From NCBI GenBank assembly GCA_026786335.1, contig JAJAYG010000347.1, positions 1 to 7,664 on the forward strand: 7,664 nucleotides of DNA. The letters run 5' to 3'. Below the pieces are notes generated by a model, which worked only from the letters and a program-made list of their open reading frames with translations, was not told the origin of the DNA and did no database searches. Of this stretch, positions 5,772-7,664 are shown one piece after another. A program made the translations under genes and the position numbers. Origin of the DNA: Chitinophagales bacterium (GTDB lineage Bacteria; Bacteroidota; Bacteroidia; Chitinophagales; UBA10324). How positions within the stretch are numbered: position 1 is the stretch's first letter; each line of letters starts with the position of its first letter.

Positions 5772-6485
5772 ATGGTTTCAAGAAGTGATGTTGTAAAAAT
5801 TTCAATCGCGGATTATTCTGATGAAATTGAATTTGCAATTTTTACAGCCGATAAAAAAAGTAAGCGATCTAATACTGCAAATACCTGGCAAAAGGGAAGG
5901 AGCGAGTTTAAAAAACTCACTGATTTATTCCCCGGTGATCTTGCAAAGAATATTGTGAGGGCGCATGCAAAAAATCAAAAATTAGAGTTGATCGATTATG
6001 ATAAAATCAGAACAGATAATTTCCGCTATCGGGATCGGTTTGATTTAATGTTTAACAATAAAAAAATTGAAGTTAAATCTTCACTTGAGAAAATAAATAA
6101 TTCTGCCTATACACTTCTGAACAAAAGACGATTCATGGTATATGCCGATCGCGAAGTGTCTGATTTAATTGTGCAGGTTTATTTTGTTTATGAAACTAAT
6201 GAAGGTAAAGATTTCTTTCACGACATCGAAAAAACTGAAGAGGCGTTTTTCAGAACCAAATACAACATCAATTCGAAAGAAGAATTTGTAAAGCAATTTA
6301 TTAGTCATTCACCGTCTGCATTGATCATGGGTTTTATTACCAGTAACATGGTCAAAGAAAACAAGAAAGAACTTTTCAATTTTAGTGATAGAAAAGTTGC
6401 AGGTGATCAAATGCGTTCTTATGTAAACATTTTTATAAATGAAGGAATTCCTTTTTCCCAATTTGCAAAGCAACTTAATCTTTAG
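5772..6485 (+). CDS. unrecognised 237-aa protein, candidate PD-(D/E)xK nuclease
   Basis: I do not recognise this protein as a named family. It is soluble-looking, with no signal peptide or membrane helix. The strand-turn-strand segment FRYRDRFDLMFNNKKIEVKS (residues 84-103) fits the PD-(D/E)xK core: Asp91 ends one beta strand, and Glu100-x-Lys102 sits in the next strand after an eight-residue turn, followed by Ser-Ser. Glu45 in an upstream helix (GRSEFKKL) could be the additional acidic residue many members have. By family analogy it would cleave or bind nucleic acid, but this is inference. The C-terminal half is mixed helix/strand with no known motif, ending IPFSQFAKQLNL. No methyltransferase, helicase or toxin-antitoxin partner adjoins it. 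A manual count over 5821-6480 gives about 32% G+C, against about 44% over 6841-7140 in the neighbouring carboxylase gene, which may hint at recent acquisition. It has its own 98-base upstream spacer shared with the divergent DinB-like gene. Confidence 0.8.
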   Translation: MVSRSDVVKISIADYSDEIEFAIFTADKKSKRSNTANTWQKGRSEFKKLTDLFPGDLAKNIVRAHAKNQKLELIDYDKIRTDNFRYRDRFDLMFNNKKIEVKSSLEKINNSAYTLLNKRRFMVYADREVSDLIVQVYFVYETNEGKDFFHDIEKTEEAFFRTKYNINSKEEFVKQFISHSPSALIMGFITSNMVKENKKELFNFSDRKVAGDQMRSYVNIFINEGIPFSQFAKQLNL

Positions 6486-6534
6486 TTTGAATTACTTCGT
6501 CGAATATGCTTTTTAAACCTGCCTATTGTATTTT

Positions 6535-6557
6535 GATTTGTTTGTGAAACAAGAATC
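6535..6557. repeat. short inverted repeat upstream of the carboxylase gene
   Basis: TTGTTT (6538-6543) and AAACAA (6547-6552) are exact inverted copies around GTG, and the outer GATT (6535-6538) / AATC (6554-6557) extends the symmetry with a small offset. It coincides with the candidate -33 box, so it could be an operator. It could equally be a weak terminator for the preceding gene, though no T-run follows, or chance. Confidence 0.35.
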
Positions 6558-6574
6558 ATTACAATATCTTCTTG
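6541..6574 (+). promoter_or_regulatory. candidate promoter of the carboxylase beta subunit gene
   Basis: TTTG (6541-6544) is followed after 20 bases by TATCTTCTTG (6565-6574). This matches the Bacteroidota -33 TTTG / -7 TAnnTTTG arrangement in spacing and shares TATCTTC with the elements before plsY and the MATE gene. The ATG is 21 bases further on. A second possible -7 box, TATATTAG at 6582-6589, lies closer to the start but lacks a suitable upstream box. Confidence 0.4.
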
Positions 6575-6595
6575 CCTTACTTATATTAGCAGCAA

Positions 6596-7664
6596 ATGAA
6601 TAATAGCGAAGTGAATAATAAGATTAAAGAACTCGAAGAAAAGAAAACACTTGCAAAAAAAGGAGGGGGTGATAAGCGCATTGCAGATCAGCATAAGAAA
6701 GGAAAATTAACTGCACGCGAGCGCATACAATTATTAATTGATGAAGGAACTTTTGAAGAAATCGGGATGATGGTTACACACCGGTCAACTGATTTTGGAA
6801 TGGAGAAAGAAGTTTACCTCGGTGATGGAATTGTAACAGGCTATGGAAATGTGAATGGCAGATTGGTGTATGTATTCTCGCAGGACTTTACAGTTTTTGG
6901 TGGTTCTCTTTCCGAAACCTATGCGCAAAAAATTGTGAGACTGATGGATCTTGCAATGAAAAATGGTGCGCCGTTAATTGGATTAAATGACAGCGGTGGC
7001 GCAAGAATACAGGAAGGTGTTGTTTCATTAGGCGGCTATGCAGATATTTTTTATCGCAACACTTTAGCTTCAGGTGTTATTCCGCAGATATCAGCCATCA
7101 TGGGCCCTTGCGCAGGTGGCGCAGTTTATTCACCTGCGATTACAGATTTTATATTGATGGTAGAAAATACTTCTTACATGTTTGTTACCGGGCCGAATGT
7201 GGTGAAGACTGTAACACATGAAGAAGTTACTTCGGAAGAATTGGGTGGTGCAAACACGCATGCAACAAAATCGGGAGTTACTCATTTCACCTCGGTAAAT
7301 GAAGCGGAGTGCATTCAAAAAATAAAGCAACTGCTTTCATACATGCCCCAAAACTGTGAAGACATTGCACCTGTATTACCATATGAAATTGGAAATGAAG
7401 AGAGAGAAAAATTAAATTCAATAATTCCCGAAAACCCAAATCAACCTTATGATATTAAAGAGGTGATTGCTGAGTTGGTTGATGAAGCAAGTTTCTTTGA
7501 AGTGCATAAAGCTTATGCAGAAAGTATTGTTGTTGGCTTTGCAAGAATTGCCGGAAGAAGTATTGGTGTAGTGGCTAATCAACCTGCAGTACTTGCCGGC
7601 GTACTCGATTTTAAATCATCGAATAAAGGTGCAAGGTTCGTTCGATTCTGCGATGCATTCAATG
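6596..7664 (+). CDS. pccB: propionyl-CoA/methylmalonyl-CoA carboxylase beta (carboxyltransferase) subunit, 3' end outside window
   Basis: The frame is open from ATG 6596 to the right edge, giving 356 codons of a family usually about 510-540 aa. The N-terminus (KIKELEEKK, then QHKKGKLTARERIQLLID) is the standard opening of acyl-CoA carboxylase beta chains, which supports this start. Further signatures are VFSQDFTVFGGSLSE, DSGGARIQEG at residues 132-141 and GPCAGGAVYSPA from 170 (acyl-CoA binding and oxyanion region). TSEELGGANTHATKSGV and the start of the C-terminal carboxyltransferase half (PYDIKEVIAELVDE, VVGFARIAGRSIGVVANQP) follow. The enzyme transfers CO2 from biotin to propionyl-CoA, feeding the methylmalonyl-CoA to succinyl-CoA route; in some bacteria close homologues act as methylmalonyl-CoA decarboxylase alpha. 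The region that helps set acyl-CoA choice is beyond the window. A biotin carboxylase/BCCP partner is not visible and may lie downstream. Confidence 0.94.
   Translation, partial: MNNSEVNNKIKELEEKKTLAKKGGGDKRIADQHKKGKLTARERIQLLIDEGTFEEIGMMVTHRSTDFGMEKEVYLGDGIVTGYGNVNGRLVYVFSQDFTVFGGSLSETYAQKIVRLMDLAMKNGAPLIGLNDSGGARIQEGVVSLGGYADIFYRNTLASGVIPQISAIMGPCAGGAVYSPAITDFILMVENTSYMFVTGPNVVKTVTHEEVTSEELGGANTHATKSGVTHFTSVNEAECIQKIKQLLSYMPQNCEDIAPVLPYEIGNEEREKLNSIIPENPNQPYDIKEVIAELVDEASFFEVHKAYAESIVVGFARIAGRSIGVVANQPAVLAGVLDFKSSNKGARFVRFCDAFN

Noticed and set aside
6659..6673. Strong Shine-Dalgarno-like AAAGGAGGGGGTGAT inside the carboxylase gene
   Set aside because: It encodes the conserved KKGGGD segment near the N-terminus, and no in-frame start with a sensible shorter product follows. 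Bacteroidota rarely rely on such sites.
7130..7330. Minus-strand open frame opposite the carboxylase gene
   Set aside because: The plus strand here encodes conserved carboxyltransferase motifs (TGPNVVKTV, EELGGANTH) that continue to the window edge.
1..7664. CRISPR array, tRNA or rRNA gene, insertion sequence, attachment site
   Set aside because: No regularly spaced direct repeats, cloverleaf, transposase or integrase reading frame was seen. The heptamer tracts are too short and degenerate, and lack spacers.

Overview
The window looks like an ordinary chromosomal stretch of a Bacteroidota bacterium, probably close to Chitinophagaceae/Sphingobacteriia. Reasons: A/T-rich DNA, start codons without Shine-Dalgarno sequences but with TAnnTTnn-type -7 elements just upstream, a large conserved beta-rich protein of a type I associate with this phylum, and best-looking family matches (DoxX-like, MATE, DinB-like, acyl-CoA carboxylase) of Bacteroidota flavour. 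The lineage call is inference from style, not from a search.

Layout. Bases 1-1736 are the 3' end of a large + strand gene of unknown function that begins outside the window. After a short spacer with a 7-base-periodic tract comes plsY (1809-2450, membrane phospholipid synthesis), overlapping by 4 bases an M48 zinc metalloprotease lipoprotein gene (2447-3247). Then come a small DoxX-like membrane protein (3328-3711) and a MATE-family exporter (3837-5174). The exporter converges, 7 bases apart, on a minus-strand DinB-like metal-binding protein (5182-5673). Divergent from that gene is a 237-aa unrecognised protein with a credible PD-(D/E)xK nuclease signature (5772-6485). The window ends inside a propionyl/methylmalonyl-CoA carboxylase beta subunit gene (6596 to edge), which is open through the right edge.

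Functionally the left two thirds leans toward the cell envelope: phospholipid acyltransferase, lipoprotein protease, two integral membrane proteins, and perhaps the large beta-rich protein. Only plsY and the protease are clearly co-transcribed. The others have their own spacers with promoter-like elements, so no single multi-gene system is evident. No rRNA, tRNA, CRISPR array, insertion sequence or prophage gene was seen, and no gene-free stretch exceeds about 125 bases.

The points most worth attention are the orphan PD-(D/E)xK candidate with low G+C, degenerate heptamer-periodic tracts in three spacers, a two-tier inverted repeat between the DoxX and MATE genes, and an identical 12-base promoter-like string directly before two start codons. 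I did not find convincing evidence of a new multi-gene system.
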